Assembly (NCBI GenBank): GCA_001803235.1 | Contig: MHBL01000077.1 | Location: forward strand, 1-34,785 | Reading direction: 5' to 3' | Length of the DNA: 34,785 nucleotides | Origin: Lentisphaerae bacterium RIFOXYA12_64_32 | GTDB taxonomy: Bacteria; Verrucomicrobiota; Lentisphaeria; Oligosphaerales; YB12-FULL-65-16 | Part shown: positions 8,092 to 17,100 of the stretch, piece after piece | Position numbering within the stretch: position 1 is the first letter of the stretch | Layout: the number at the start of each line of letters is the position of its first letter | Program-made: the position numbers and the translations under genes | The notes under the pieces: model-generated | What the model saw: only the letters and a program-made list of their open reading frames with translations | Told to the model about the DNA's origin: nothing | Databases searched by the model: none

Positions 8092-9489
8092 TCAGAACTC
8101 GACACTGCCGGGGGCGCGCGGGTAGGGAATGACGTCGCGGATGTTGTGCATACCGGTGCAGAACTGGACCATGCGCTCGAAGCCGAGTCCGAACCCGGCA
8201 TGCGGCACACTGCCGAACCGGCGCAGGTCGCAGTACCACCAGTAGTCCTTCGGGTCGAACCCGATCTCGCGGATACGCGCTTCGAGCCGGTCGAGGCGTT
8301 CCTCGCGCTGACTGCCGCCGATGATCTCGCCCACGTTCGGCAGCAGCACGTCCATGGCGGCGACCGTGTTACCATCGTCGTTCTGCCGCATGTAGAACGC
8401 CTTGATCTGCTTCGGGTACCCGGTGACCGTGACCGGGCCCTTGAAGTGCTCTTCGGTCAGGTACCGTTCGTGTTCCGACTGCAGGTCCGAACCCCACTCG
8501 ACGGGGAACTCGAACGTCTTGCCGGACGCCTTCAGGATGTCGACGGCCTCGGTGTAGGTAATGCGCCGGAACTGGCTGTCGGCAAGGCTGGTGAGGGTCT
8601 GGGTCACCGTCTTGTCGATGCGGTCGTTGAAGAACTTCAGGTCCTCCTGGCAGTGCTCGAGCACATAGCGGAACAGGAACCGCAGGTAGTCCTCTGCGAG
8701 GTCCGCGTCGTCGGCGAGGTCCGCAAACGCCATTTCCGGTTCGATCATCCAGAATTCGGCCAGGTGCCGGCGCGTGTTCGAGTTCTCGGCCCGGAACGTG
8801 GGGCCGAACGTGTAGATATCACCCAACGCGCAGGCGTAGGTTTCGCCCTCGAGCTGGCCGCTGACGGTCAGGCTGGCGCGCTTGCCGAAGAAGTCCAGCT
8901 TGTAGTCGATCTGCTGCGTCTCGGGGTCGCGCGGCAGCTTGTCGAGCGGCAGTGTCGTGACCTGGAACATCTCGCCGGCACCCTCGCAGTCGCTGGCGGT
9001 GATGATCGGTGTGTGAAGGTAAAGGAAATGGCGGTCCTGAAAGAACTTGTGCGTGGCGAAGGCCAGGGCGTTACGGACGCGCGCCACGGCACCGAACGAG
9101 TTGGTCCGGGCACGCAGGTGCGCCACCTCGCGGAGGCGCTCGAACGAAATGCGCTGCTTCCCGAGCGGGTATTCGGTCGGCTCGCAGAAACCCAGGACCT
9201 TGACGTTCGCCGCCGCCAACTCGAACGCCTGCTCGGCGCCCTGCGAGGCGACCAGCTTGCCCTGCACCACGACCGAACTGCCCGGGAACAGCTTCACCAC
9301 CTCGGTCTCGTAGTTCGACAGCTTCGCGTCGGCAATGACCTGCAGGTTGCCGAAGCACGAGCCGTCGTTCAGTTCGATGAACGAGAACCCACCCTTCGAG
9401 TCACGGCGCGTCCGGACCCACCCGGCCACCGTGATGTCACTTCCGAGCGCGGGACTCTGCAGGACCTGATGGATGAGTGTGCGTTTCAT
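8092..9489 (-). CDS. asnS: Asparaginyl-tRNA synthetase
   Basis: A 465-residue class II aminoacyl-tRNA synthetase that charges tRNA-Asn with asparagine in the cytoplasm. Residues about 15-105 form the OB-fold anticodon-binding domain ([20 protein letters not shown]). The catalytic domain carries motif 2 ([20 protein letters not shown]) and motif 3 ([17 protein letters not shown]), ending [14 protein letters not shown]. The length and ending are typical of bacterial AsnS rather than AspRS. It lies 124 bases downstream of asnA on the same strand, so asparagine synthesis and its use in tRNA charging are adjacent. The 3' end is 28 bases from a family D palindrome that could act as terminator. Confidence 0.97.
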   Translation of the reverse strand: MKRTLIHQVLQSPALGSDITVAGWVRTRRDSKGGFSFIELNDGSCFGNLQVIADAKLSNYETEVVKLFPGSSVVVQGKLVASQGAEQAFELAAANVKVLGFCEPTEYPLGKQRISFERLREVAHLRARTNSFGAVARVRNALAFATHKFFQDRHFLYLHTPIITASDCEGAGEMFQVTTLPLDKLPRDPETQQIDYKLDFFGKRASLTVSGQLEGETYACALGDIYTFGPTFRAENSNTRRHLAEFWMIEPEMAFADLADDADLAEDYLRFLFRYVLEHCQEDLKFFNDRIDKTVTQTLTSLADSQFRRITYTEAVDILKASGKTFEFPVEWGSDLQSEHERYLTEEHFKGPVTVTGYPKQIKAFYMRQNDDGNTVAAMDVLLPNVGEIIGGSQREERLDRLEARIREIGFDPKDYWWYCDLRRFGSVPHAGFGLGFERMVQFCTGMHNIRDVIPYPRAPGSVEF

Positions 9490-9507
9490 GACGGACAGTC
9501 AGCCTCC

Positions 9508-9551
9508 TCTTCGGGATCTTCGGGAGCTTCGATATCTTCGAGATCTTCGGG
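9508..9551 (-). repeat. 9-base tandem repeat between asnA and asnS
   Basis: About five degenerate units of the form CCGAAGATC/CTCGAAGAT (minus strand), period 9, in the 124-base gap between asnA and asnS. It would read as acidic P-E-D-L-E-D-I-E-A-P-E-D, but no start supports translation. Confidence 0.6.
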
Positions 9552-9613
9552 CGGGCGGTTGGGCGCCAGGCCGTTCTCTGCACACGTCACCCTTCGTCTT
9601 GCGCCAGATCGCG

Positions 9614-10636
9614 CTACAGCAAGAAGATGCCTTTCTTGCGGCAGGCCGCGACCATGTCTTTCGGCCACATGCCGGCCTGGATTTCACCGATGTGCGCCTT
9701 CTGCAGGTACAGCATGCACAGGCGCGACTGCCCGATACCGCCGCCGATCGACAGTGGCAGTTCGCCGTTCAGCAGCCGCCGGTGGAAGAGCAGGCTCTTG
9801 CGTTCCGGCACGCCGCGGATGTCCAACTGCCGCAGCAGCGCCTCGCGGTCGACGCGGATGCCCATGGAGGACAGCTCGAAGGCCGAGTCGAACAGCGGGT
9901 GGTAGACGACAATGTCGCCGTTCAGGCCCTTGCGGCCTTTGCCGGTCGGGGTTGTCCAATCGTCGTAGTCGGGTGCGCGCCCGTCGTGTGGCTGGCCTTC
10001 CTTCAAATCGCCGCCGATGCCGATGACAAACACCGCGCCGTGCTCACGGCAGACCATGGTTTCGCGCTCTTTCGGCGTGAGCTTGGGGAAACGCGCCTGC
10101 AGTTCTTCCGAGTGGAAGAAGGTGATCTCCTCGGGCAGGAACGGCTTCAGTACGTCGTACTCATGGCAGATGAACTTCTCGGTGCGGCGGATGACGTCGT
10201 AGATGCGGCGCACGATCTTCTTGAGGAACTCGACGTTCCGTTCCTCGCGTGTCATGACGCGTTCCCAGTCCCACTGGTCGACGTACAGCGAGTGAATGCT
10301 GTCCAGGATCTCGTCCGGCCGCACGGCGTTCATGTCGGTGTAGAGGCCCTCGTCCGGCGCGAATCCGAGGTCGGCCAGGGCCATGCGCTTCCACTTGGCC
10401 AAGGATTGCACGACTTCGGCGCGCACACCCGGGATGCCCTTGACAGCAAAGGACACCGGCTTCTCGATGCCGTTGAGGTCGTCGTTCACGCCGGTACCGC
10501 CTTCGACGAACAGCGGCGCGGTGACGCGCGTCAGATCCAGCTCGAAGGCGAGGTTGGTCTGAAATGCGTCCTTGATCAGGCCGATCGCCTTCTCGGTGTG
10601 ACGCGGATCCAGCAGTGCTTTGTACTTTTTCGGCAT
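9614..10636 (-). CDS. asnA: Aspartate-ammonia ligase (asparagine synthetase A)
   Basis: A 340-residue AsnA, close to the usual 330. It makes asparagine from aspartate, ammonia and ATP and has a class II synthetase-like fold. The recognised stretches include LTRVTAPLFVEGGTGVNDDL, HSLYVDQWDWERV, FVIGIGGDL and LPLSIGGGIGQSRLCMLYLQ. The frame is open back to 10744, but the ATG at 10636 has AAAGG about 7 bases upstream and gives the expected N-terminus MPKKYKALLDPRHTEKAI. It is upstream of asnS on the same strand. The leader has an AT-rich stretch (10745-10765) and a CGATCG-type repeat further up; no clear promoter could be fixed. Confidence 0.96.
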   Translation of the reverse strand: MPKKYKALLDPRHTEKAIGLIKDAFQTNLAFELDLTRVTAPLFVEGGTGVNDDLNGIEKPVSFAVKGIPGVRAEVVQSLAKWKRMALADLGFAPDEGLYTDMNAVRPDEILDSIHSLYVDQWDWERVMTREERNVEFLKKIVRRIYDVIRRTEKFICHEYDVLKPFLPEEITFFHSEELQARFPKLTPKERETMVCREHGAVFVIGIGGDLKEGQPHDGRAPDYDDWTTPTGKGRKGLNGDIVVYHPLFDSAFELSSMGIRVDREALLRQLDIRGVPERKSLLFHRRLLNGELPLSIGGGIGQSRLCMLYLQKAHIGEIQAGMWPKDMVAACRKKGIFLL

Positions 10637-10777
10637 AGTGGAACCTTTCACGTCGTCATCGCGTCCCGGAAATCGGAACGCGAACCGTGGTGAATACGCA
10701 GGACCTGCCCAGTCCGGAAAAGAGTGAAATATCGACTCTTGCACGGGAAATGCAAAAAAACAAACCCCGCCGACGCA

Positions 10778-10829
10778 GTATCGACTGCAGTCGATCGCAA
10801 TCGACCGCAGCCGATCGCGATCGGTGACG
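10778..10829. repeat. CGATCG-rich periodic repeat, copy 2
   Basis: GTATCGACTGCAGTCGATCG is followed by further ATCG/CCGCAG/CGATCG units, with a period of about 6 bases. It resembles 2631-2682. It lies in the 225-base gap between the U32 gene stop and the asnA start. Confidence 0.6.
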
Positions 10830-10861
10830 GCTCTACCGGAGGACCATGGCCGTGCGCTTCT

Positions 10862-13267
10862 TCACGCCAGGCTGCGGTCGTAGTTGAACTTAAACCCGGT
10901 CGGGGCTTGGTTCCCGAGAAGGACTTGCCACTCGGCGACCGGATCCGGTGCAGCCACCAGGTCGGCCACCAGGTGGGCGACCTGCAGCGCGGGGTTGAGG
11001 ATGCCGCAGATGTCGAAGGGCTGCGCGGGGCGGAACGCGAGCAGGCTGCCTTCGCGCCGCGGGATCATGCGGATGCCGCGCCGGTCCTCGAAAACGCGGC
11101 CGCACCACTCGTCCGGCAGTGCGACGCGCGTCAACATCAGCGCGGGGCGCCCGTACACGACCAGCGCGCACGGCACGCCGCACGCTTTGGCGATGTCGCC
11201 CAGCGCCGCGCGGTCCGCCTCGACGGAGAGCGTGACACAGCTCAGGCCCAGCCGACCCAAGCTGCGCGCCGCCAGCGAGTTCAGTACCGGCAGTCCGGGG
11301 CCGCTCTCCATGCGGAGTCCGCACTCGCGCGCCAGGTGCCAACCGCCGAGGCTGTTGACTTCGACCGTCAGGTTCAGCCTGCGACACTCCTCGAGCAGCG
11401 CGCGGATGCCGGCAATCTCCGCCTCGAAGAACACCGGCGGCAAGGCGATGACGGGCGGCAGGGCACCGCACAACTCCGCCAGGCGCCCAACCGAGTCCGC
11501 CGTTGCACCGTCGATGACGACCGTGGGGGCGCCGCCCCCACCCCCCCGCCGGGGGAACGCGTCCCCCCGGTCCCCCCGATGTTCATTCGCGGCTTCGGCA
11601 GCCGCCGACGCGGATGCCGAAGCCGCGAATGGCCGTCCATCCGGCGATGGCGCAGCGCCATCGCCGGATGAAAATGCCGGGATAGGTCCGGGAAGGGCCA
11701 ATGGTCCTTCCCGGCGGGGGTTCGGGGGCGGCGCCCCCGACGGTCGCTGCGCGTTCACGCTCGCGAGGAACCGTTCCACGGCGGCGGCGTCCAGTCGGAC
11801 GCGGTCGGGGTGGTTGCCCAGGCAGCGCCGGTTCTCGGGGTGGGGCTGATCCTTCTTGGCGAGAAGCTCGCGCATGGCCGCGGGCAGGTCGATCCGCACG
11901 GCCGGATCAACCGGTTTGCGCGCCTTGTGCAGGCACGCGGAGATCCGGTCCATGATGCCGTTCACCGTACGCGGCGGCAGCACGGCGTCCGGCGCATTGC
12001 TGGTTCCGCCCTCGAGTCGCGATTCCTGGATCGGGTTCTCGCGGAACCACTGCAGGAGATCCTTGACCGGCAACGCCTCCTTCTCGCGCCGCACGACACT
12101 CCTCGGCGCGGTCCACTCCGTCGTCTGTCCGGCGCACGTGCAACGGCAGGAGATGCCCGTGTCAGCGACGTCGATGACCAGGCCGTAGGTGTCGGCGGGG
12201 GTGAGGGTCGAGGGTCGAGGGTCGGGGGGTGGGGGACTGCTCCCCAACCCGGACGGCACGACGGCACCGCTTAGGTTCGTAGTCCCGCCTTCAGGCGGTC
12301 CGGGCGGCGCGTTGCCAAGGGACGGGGTACCGCCTGAAGGCGGGACTACGAACGAGGAGGGGGCGCCTTCGCGGCCGGCGCAGCCGGTGAGGTGTGCGAA
12401 CTGCGCGTCGAGGTAGCTGTCGGTCAAGCGCCGGCCGGTGTAGGCGCCGAGCCCCTCGGCGTCGCGCCGGAGCGTATCCGCGTCCGAGCCTGCCAGGGCT
12501 TGGCGGTACAGCGTCACCGCATCACGCACCCACTCGGGCGTCTTGAGGCGACCCTCGATCTTCAGCGCCCGCACCCCGGTTTTCGCCAGGTCCAGCAGTC
12601 GGTGCGCCGTAGTCAGGTCAAGCATGGACAACGGCGTGCCGTGCGGCGTGCCGGAGATCTGCCACGGCACGCGGCACGGGCTGGTGCACGTGCCGCGGTT
12701 GCCGCTGTGCCCGCCGCCCCAACTCGACAGCAGGCAGCGCCCGGAGACGCAGAAGCACAGCGCGCCCTGAACAAACACCTCGGTCTCGACGCCAGGCACA
12801 GCCGCGGCAGCGGCCATCTCGGCCAGCGAGAGCTCGCGCGCCAGAACCACGCGCGTCGCACCGAGTTCGCGCCCCGCTTCCACGTCCGCGCTGCTGGCCA
12901 TGCACGTCTGGGTACTGAGGTGGAACTCGAGTTCCGGAAGGAGCGGCCGCAGCAGGAACAGGGCGGGGTCGCGAACGAGGACTGCGTCCACCTTGCTCTG
13001 CCGCGCCAGTTCCAGGATGCGTGCCGCCTGACCCAGCTCGCGTTCGCGAATGTCGGTGTTCAGCGTGAGGTAGACCCGCGCGCCTTTCGCATGTGCCGAC
13101 GTGACCGCATCGGCGAGTTCGTGCGGGTGAAAGTTCCGCGCCCGGCGCCGCGCGTTCAGACTCGTCAGGCCGAGGTACACCGCGTCGGCGCCGGCCTCGA
13201 GCGCCGCGCGCAACACGTCCGGGTCGCCGGCTGGGGCCAAAATCTCGAGGGTGTGTGTATCCGTCAT
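10862..13267 (-). CDS. Peptidase U32 family protein with in-frame repeat insertions
   Basis: An 801-residue protein of the U32 collagenase-like family, whose studied members include RlhA and TrhP (RNA hydroxylation). It starts LEILAPAGDPDVLRAALEAG. The family signature is complete at about residues 164-182 (EVFVQGALCFCVSGRC, then LLS), followed by NRGTCTSPCRVPW with further conserved cysteines. The middle resembles a DUF3656-type region and the C-terminal third is another U32-like half with VEVNSLGGWHLAREC. Residues about 305-358 and 510-582 are translated repeat sequence (features at 12275-12353, 12201-12225 and 11523-11740), proline- and alanine-rich and foreign to the family. Without them the length is near 675, close to the 653 of RlhA. 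No frameshift is seen, so the gene may still work. The ribosome-binding site at 13267 is weak. Confidence 0.88.
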   Translation of the reverse strand: MTDTHTLEILAPAGDPDVLRAALEAGADAVYLGLTSLNARRRARNFHPHELADAVTSAHAKGARVYLTLNTDIRERELGQAARILELARQSKVDAVLVRDPALFLLRPLLPELEFHLSTQTCMASSADVEAGRELGATRVVLARELSLAEMAAAAAVPGVETEVFVQGALCFCVSGRCLLSSWGGGHSGNRGTCTSPCRVPWQISGTPHGTPLSMLDLTTAHRLLDLAKTGVRALKIEGRLKTPEWVRDAVTLYRQALAGSDADTLRRDAEGLGAYTGRRLTDSYLDAQFAHLTGCAGREGAPSSFVVPPSGGTPSLGNAPPGPPEGGTTNLSGAVVPSGLGSSPPPPDPRPSTLTPADTYGLVIDVADTGISCRCTCAGQTTEWTAPRSVVRREKEALPVKDLLQWFRENPIQESRLEGGTSNAPDAVLPPRTVNGIMDRISACLHKARKPVDPAVRIDLPAAMRELLAKKDQPHPENRRCLGNHPDRVRLDAAAVERFLASVNAQRPSGAPPPNPRREGPLALPGPIPAFSSGDGAAPSPDGRPFAASASASAAAEAANEHRGDRGDAFPRRGGGGGAPTVVIDGATADSVGRLAELCGALPPVIALPPVFFEAEIAGIRALLEECRRLNLTVEVNSLGGWHLARECGLRMESGPGLPVLNSLAARSLGRLGLSCVTLSVEADRAALGDIAKACGVPCALVVYGRPALMLTRVALPDEWCGRVFEDRRGIRMIPRREGSLLAFRPAQPFDICGILNPALQVAHLVADLVAAPDPVAEWQVLLGNQAPTGFKFNYDRSLA
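11523..11740 (-). repeat. Mosaic palindromic repeat family D, copy 3, inside the U32 gene
   Basis: A block of about 218 bases inside the U32 coding sequence (residues about 510-582), in frame. It contains three hairpins in a row: 11584-11600 with 11615-11631 (17 bp perfect), 11638-11653 with 11655-11670 (16 bp perfect) and 11688-11714. Its 11681-11740 end matches the reverse complement of 7803-7863 in the gap beside asnS. Both ends carry the GGGGGC-GCC-GCCCCC-type shell. Confidence 0.85.
12201..12225 (-). repeat. GGGTCGA 7-base tandem repeat inside the U32 gene
   Basis: Three to four units of GAGGGTC/GGGTCGA, read on the coding strand as P-D-P-R-P-S-T-L-T. It lies next to the palindrome at 12275-12353 and belongs to the same non-family insertion. 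Confidence 0.65.
12275..12353. repeat. Palindromic repeat family B, inside the U32 gene
   Basis: Perfect 25-bp arms at 12275-12299 and 12329-12353 with a 29-base loop; each arm also contains the smaller palindrome CCGCCTTCAGGCGG. It lies in the coding sequence as residues about 305-331 and reads F-V-V-P-P-S-G-G ... P-P-E-G-G-T-T-N. Related fragments are at 24400-24470 and 24594-24615. Confidence 0.85.
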
Positions 13268-13365
13268 GGGACATTACCATACCGCGTGCCCGGGGGTTTG
13301 GCACATCCGGGGCGTTGTCCCTGGCGGGAGCAGGATCGGACGGATCCGACGGCTCGGCAAGGTGG

Positions 13366-13389
13366 CACCCAGGTGGCCTCACCTGGGTG
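13366..13389 (-). terminator. Hairpin across the toxin stop codon
   Basis: A perfect 10-bp stem (CACCCAGGTG with CACCTGGGTG) and a 4-base loop span the stop codon of the MazF-like gene. No T-run follows on the minus strand, so it may be a weak terminator or an mRNA-stabilising hairpin rather than a classical intrinsic terminator. Confidence 0.5.
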
Positions 13390-13723
13390 GGGGAACCTGG
13401 TCGCAACCCGCGGCAATGCGCAGGGCCCGGCAAACTGCAACCATGTCGTCATCGCGCAGTTGTCCGAGGCGTCGGCGCAGGCGAGCCTTAGGCACCGTCT
13501 GCACGTGGTCCAGGTTGACAGCGCTGTCATGCCGGAGTCCGTGCTCGATGCCCACACGCACCTCGCTGGGCAGCCCGCGGATCGTCGACGTGACCGGCGC
13601 TACCATGATCGAGTGCAGGCAGTCAATGGCGCACTGCCTGGCCAGCACCAGCACCGGCCGCAGCTTGTCAGGCGGCGAAAACTCGTACATCCAAAGCTCG
13701 CCGCGACTCACTTCTCCGGCCAT
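13379..13723 (-). CDS. PemK/MazF-family endoribonuclease toxin
   Basis: A 114-residue toxin of the MazF/PemK family, which cleaves mRNA at short sequences. The family landmarks are RGELWMYEFSPPDKLRPVLV (N-terminal strands and the conserved RPVLV arginine), IMVAPVTSTIRGLPSEV (with the conserved threonine or serine) and NLDHVQTVPKARLRRRLGQL near the C-terminus. The frame is open from 13741, but the ATG at 13723 has a GGAGGATC ribosome-binding site and overlaps the antitoxin stop by 16 bases, as is usual for coupled pairs. The toxin is expected to be neutralised by the antitoxin encoded upstream. Confidence 0.9.
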   Translation of the reverse strand: MAGEVSRGELWMYEFSPPDKLRPVLVLARQCAIDCLHSIMVAPVTSTIRGLPSEVRVGIEHGLRHDSAVNLDHVQTVPKARLRRRLGQLRDDDMVAVCRALRIAAGCDQVPPPR

Positions 13724-13941
13724 ACGCCTTGATCCTCCCACCCGGCAAACTCGTCACCCAGCCCGCCATCCGCCCCGTAACCTTGTTGGTACGCCGCCGC
13801 GATCAGACGTTCGCGCTTGCCTCGCAGGTGCTCCCGCAGCGCAGTCCGGATGACTGCGGACCTGCCATGGGCCTGAGCCTCCGCGTCGGCGTCGAGTTGC
13901 TTCAGCAACGGCCCATCGACAGTTATCTGTATAGCCTTCAT
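13708..13941 (-). CDS. Ribbon-helix-helix antitoxin
   Basis: A 77-residue MazE-like antitoxin. The N-terminal KAIQITVDGPLLKQLDADAE and GRSAVIRTALREHLRGK form a ribbon-helix-helix DNA-binding fold. The acidic C-terminal tail (GGLGDEFAGWEDQGVWPEK) would bind and block the toxin. It is first in the operon and overlaps the toxin start by 16 bases. The ATG follows the predicted -10 box by only 6 bases and no ribosome-binding site is visible, so translation is probably leaderless. It should repress its own promoter through GTTGAT...ATCAAC half-sites flanking the -10 region. Confidence 0.88.
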   Translation of the reverse strand: MKAIQITVDGPLLKQLDADAEAQAHGRSAVIRTALREHLRGKRERLIAAAYQQGYGADGGLGDEFAGWEDQGVWPEK

Positions 13942-13976
13942 GTTGATACTATATGTCGATCACAGATCAACATCAA
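13942..13976 (-). promoter_or_regulatory. Toxin-antitoxin promoter and likely operator
   Basis: On the minus strand, TTGATG (13976-13971), a 17-base spacer and TATAGT (13953-13948) precede the ATG at 13941 by 6 bases. An inverted repeat GTTGAT (13942-13947) / ATCAAC (13966-13971) brackets the -10 box and would suit a ribbon-helix-helix repressor. The start of transcription should fall on or next to the ATG. Confidence 0.6.
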
Positions 13977-14131
13977 GTGCGGTCGGGGAGTGCGGGATGG
14001 TGCAACCGCGGCACCAGGGCGGGCGCGCTCTGTCATCCGGGGTCGTTGGTCAGGTGTTCCGGTCTGAGGACAATCCCGGATTGCAGGAAACCGCCGCCGT
14101 GAAGACGCGGCTTGGGCGCGGGACACCGGCG

Positions 14132-17100
14132 CTATTTCTCGGCAGCGGCGGGTTCCTCGTACTCGACGCGGAGTTCGGGCTTCTGTTCGCCCTCGCGCGA
14201 GACGTAGCTGGTGCCGTCCGTGGACGCGGGATCGAGCGCAATGGTGATCTCCGTCATGCCGGCGAGGTCGACATCGAGCGGGCACTCGATCCAGGTGTTG
14301 TTCTCGACCTGCTTGATGCGGCCGATCTCGCGGCCGAGCGGCGGCGCGTTGGCGGCGGTGATCGTCTTCTCCTCCCAGGCGCCCTCGGCGAGTTTCACGT
14401 ACGCGGAGTCACCGCTCTCGGCGCCACCGATCGCGGGCACAAAGAGCCGCAGCGAAGCCTTCACCGGTTTGCCGGGCAGTTGCAGCGGGAACTTCAGGAA
14501 CGCGACCGTGTGGTTCTCGTCGCCCATCTTGGCGTTGCCGCCGTCGATGGCCAAGGTCGGGCCGGTGCCAAGGTTGCGTCCGGGCTCAGCCTTCTTCACG
14601 CAGGCGTCGGCGGAGGCGAAGACCACCACGCGACCGCGCGGCCCGAGGTACTCGATGGCGGCGCGGCCACGGAACTCCTCGCGCCCAGCGGCATCGGTCA
14701 GGACGTACTGCAGTTCGTAGTTGTCGACCTTGCCCTTGGCCTGCACGGCCACCGCGATGGACTTGTCGAGCCGTTCCTCGGGCGCGAGACGGACAGGCAA
14801 CGTAGCGGGGGTGACGGCAAACATGGCCGGAGCCGTCAACGTCATCTGGCCCTCGAATGCCTTGTCGGTGTGGTTCCGGACGCGGAGCGTGTGCTCCATC
14901 TTCGGCATTCCGTCACTGACGACGTAGGGCATCAGGGCCGCGCCGACGTTCAGCACTTTCTCCCGGACCATTTCCACGCCGTGCAACAGCGGCATCTGTT
15001 CCGGCTTCGGTGTTGTGGCGGGAGTGCCCAGTTCGAGCGTCACCGCACTGTCGGCCTTGATGCCGGTGAACTCGCGTGTCAGGGACTTGCCCGTCCCCGC
15101 TTCCGCGGCGACGTCGATCTTGTCGGCCACCGGCTGGTCTTGGAGCTTGAGCGAGAACACGCGGCTGCCCGGTGTGTCGTTCGGGTCGGCGGAGAACGTG
15201 AGGCGCACCGTGTACAGCGCCGTGCCGTCCGGTTCGCCCACCAGCGGGATGCTGACGCGACGCACTCCCCGGGCCCCGGCCATGAGCAACTGGGACTTTG
15301 CCGCCGCCGGCTGCCCCGCGGGTTCGGTGTAGCGCGTGAAGTTGCCGCCGCCCGCCATCCACGCCTGGTCGAGCTTGAAGTCGAAGACGAGCCGTTCGCG
15401 GGCTGGGCGCGGGAACGCCAGCCACAGTCCGCCGTTGGCATCACGCCAGTCGCCCGGCGCCCCGAAATGGAGTGCCAGCCGGCGGACCGGCAGCGTGTCG
15501 CCCAGCAGACTGGACTGGCCCCACTGCGGCGCGGTTGGCCGATTGCTGAAGACCGTGGTGCACTGCAGCGAGTACGGGCAGACGCAGCCGGAACCGCCCT
15601 CCGGCATGATCAGCAGTCCGCCGGCCGCCACGTAGTTGATCCAGCAACTCGGGCGCACACTGCCGAAGTGCACCGTCCCGTAGTCGTTGAGCAGGTCGTA
15701 GTAGGCAAAGGAGCCGGACCGGAACATGAGCAGGTTCGGGCTGGCATCGATGTTGCCGCAGTGGTGGCCGGTCCGGGACATCTGCCAGGGCGATTCGGCG
15801 CCGGTCAGGGGGTTGACGCGCGTCCGGTCCGTGCCGGTGCGCAGATCGTAGGCCCAGGGCTCGGCGTAGATCGTATCGCCGACGATCAACGGGCGGCTGC
15901 GGTAACCTTTCCGCGCCGACCACAGCAGGCGCCCGTCCTTGTCGTCCAGGACGATCAGGCTGCGGCGGCTGAATTCGCCAGCGAAGAATTCCGGCCAGAA
16001 ATGCCCGTTCCATGGCTGGGCGCACAGGACCAGCGTTCCTCGCGTGGCCATGGCGGTCATCTCGCCGCCGGCGGAGCCGACGCCGACGCAGTCGGAGACA
16101 TACTCCGCGCGCTGCCAGACCACCTGGCCCGTTTGCGCATCGATGGCCAGGATCCGGCGCACGTCCGGCGCGACCGCCGCGCCCTTCTTGTCGACGCGCG
16201 ACGCTGGGTCGACGCCCTTCAGGCACTCCTCCTTCTGCGCATCGGTCAGCTCGAAATCGACCGCGAACAGCTTTCCGTCGTTGACGCAGATGCCGGTTGG
16301 GAGGATGTTCTTGGCCGGCACCTGCCAACGCACCTGGCCGGACGCGATGTCGATGGCAAAGAGCAGGTCGCGTCCGGCGCCGCCGAAGAGCGTGTTCCCG
16401 GCGCAGGCCAGGTAGAGGTCCCAGCTGCGCGGCTTGCCGTCGCCGCCCGGTGGGCCTTCGAAAGTGCGGATGGTCGCACCGGTGCGCGGGTCGAGTTGCA
16501 GGCACTTGCCTTGGGCCAGGAGGAAGATGCTGTCCGCGTTGGCCACCCAGTTCGAAGCCAGCATCTTCAGATTAAGGCGGAGGCTGCCGGGGATCTCACG
16601 CTCCCACAGCGGCACGCCGTTGTAGATGTCATAGGCCAGGATCACGTTCTCGGCCTCGATGAAGACGCGCGGCCCGACCACCAGCGGCGCCGCGCCCGAG
16701 GCGTGCCGGCTGGGCATGCGGCCCGGCCCGGGGTCGCCGAACCACAGGATGCTGAGCGGCGCACGCAGGTGCACATCGTCGCCGCAGGCGGTGTTGCCGG
16801 GTTCGGCGTACTCGTGCGTCCAGTTCCCGGCGCCGGGCAACGGCCCGCGCCGGAGCCGGACCCAGCGCTCCGCCGGTGTGACTTCGGTGGTCTTCGTCTC
16901 CTGCGCTTGGACGACGGCGGCCTCCAGCCCGGTCACCCACGCGCCGCGCTCGGCCTGGTTCTGAGCGGCGAGAAGGCAGGCCGTACCACCGCAAGGCTTC
17001 AGCATGCGCAGCACCTGGGCCGGTGGCACCTGGCCCGGCGCCGCGTCGACGACGATCAGGTTGGCAAAGTACTCCGGGTACGGCACGCTGGCGGGCACGT

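Noticed and set aside
7783..10026. A 747-codon plus-strand open frame across asnS and part of asnA
   Set aside because: It is antisense to asnS and asnA, which are certain, and its start lies in a repeat.
11584..11670. Tandem hairpins considered as a CRISPR or integron-like array
   Set aside because: There are no equal-length repeats with unique spacers, no cas or integrase genes, and the block lies inside a coding sequence.
12392..13732. A 446-codon plus-strand open frame
   Set aside because: It is antisense to the U32 and toxin genes, which carry full family signatures.
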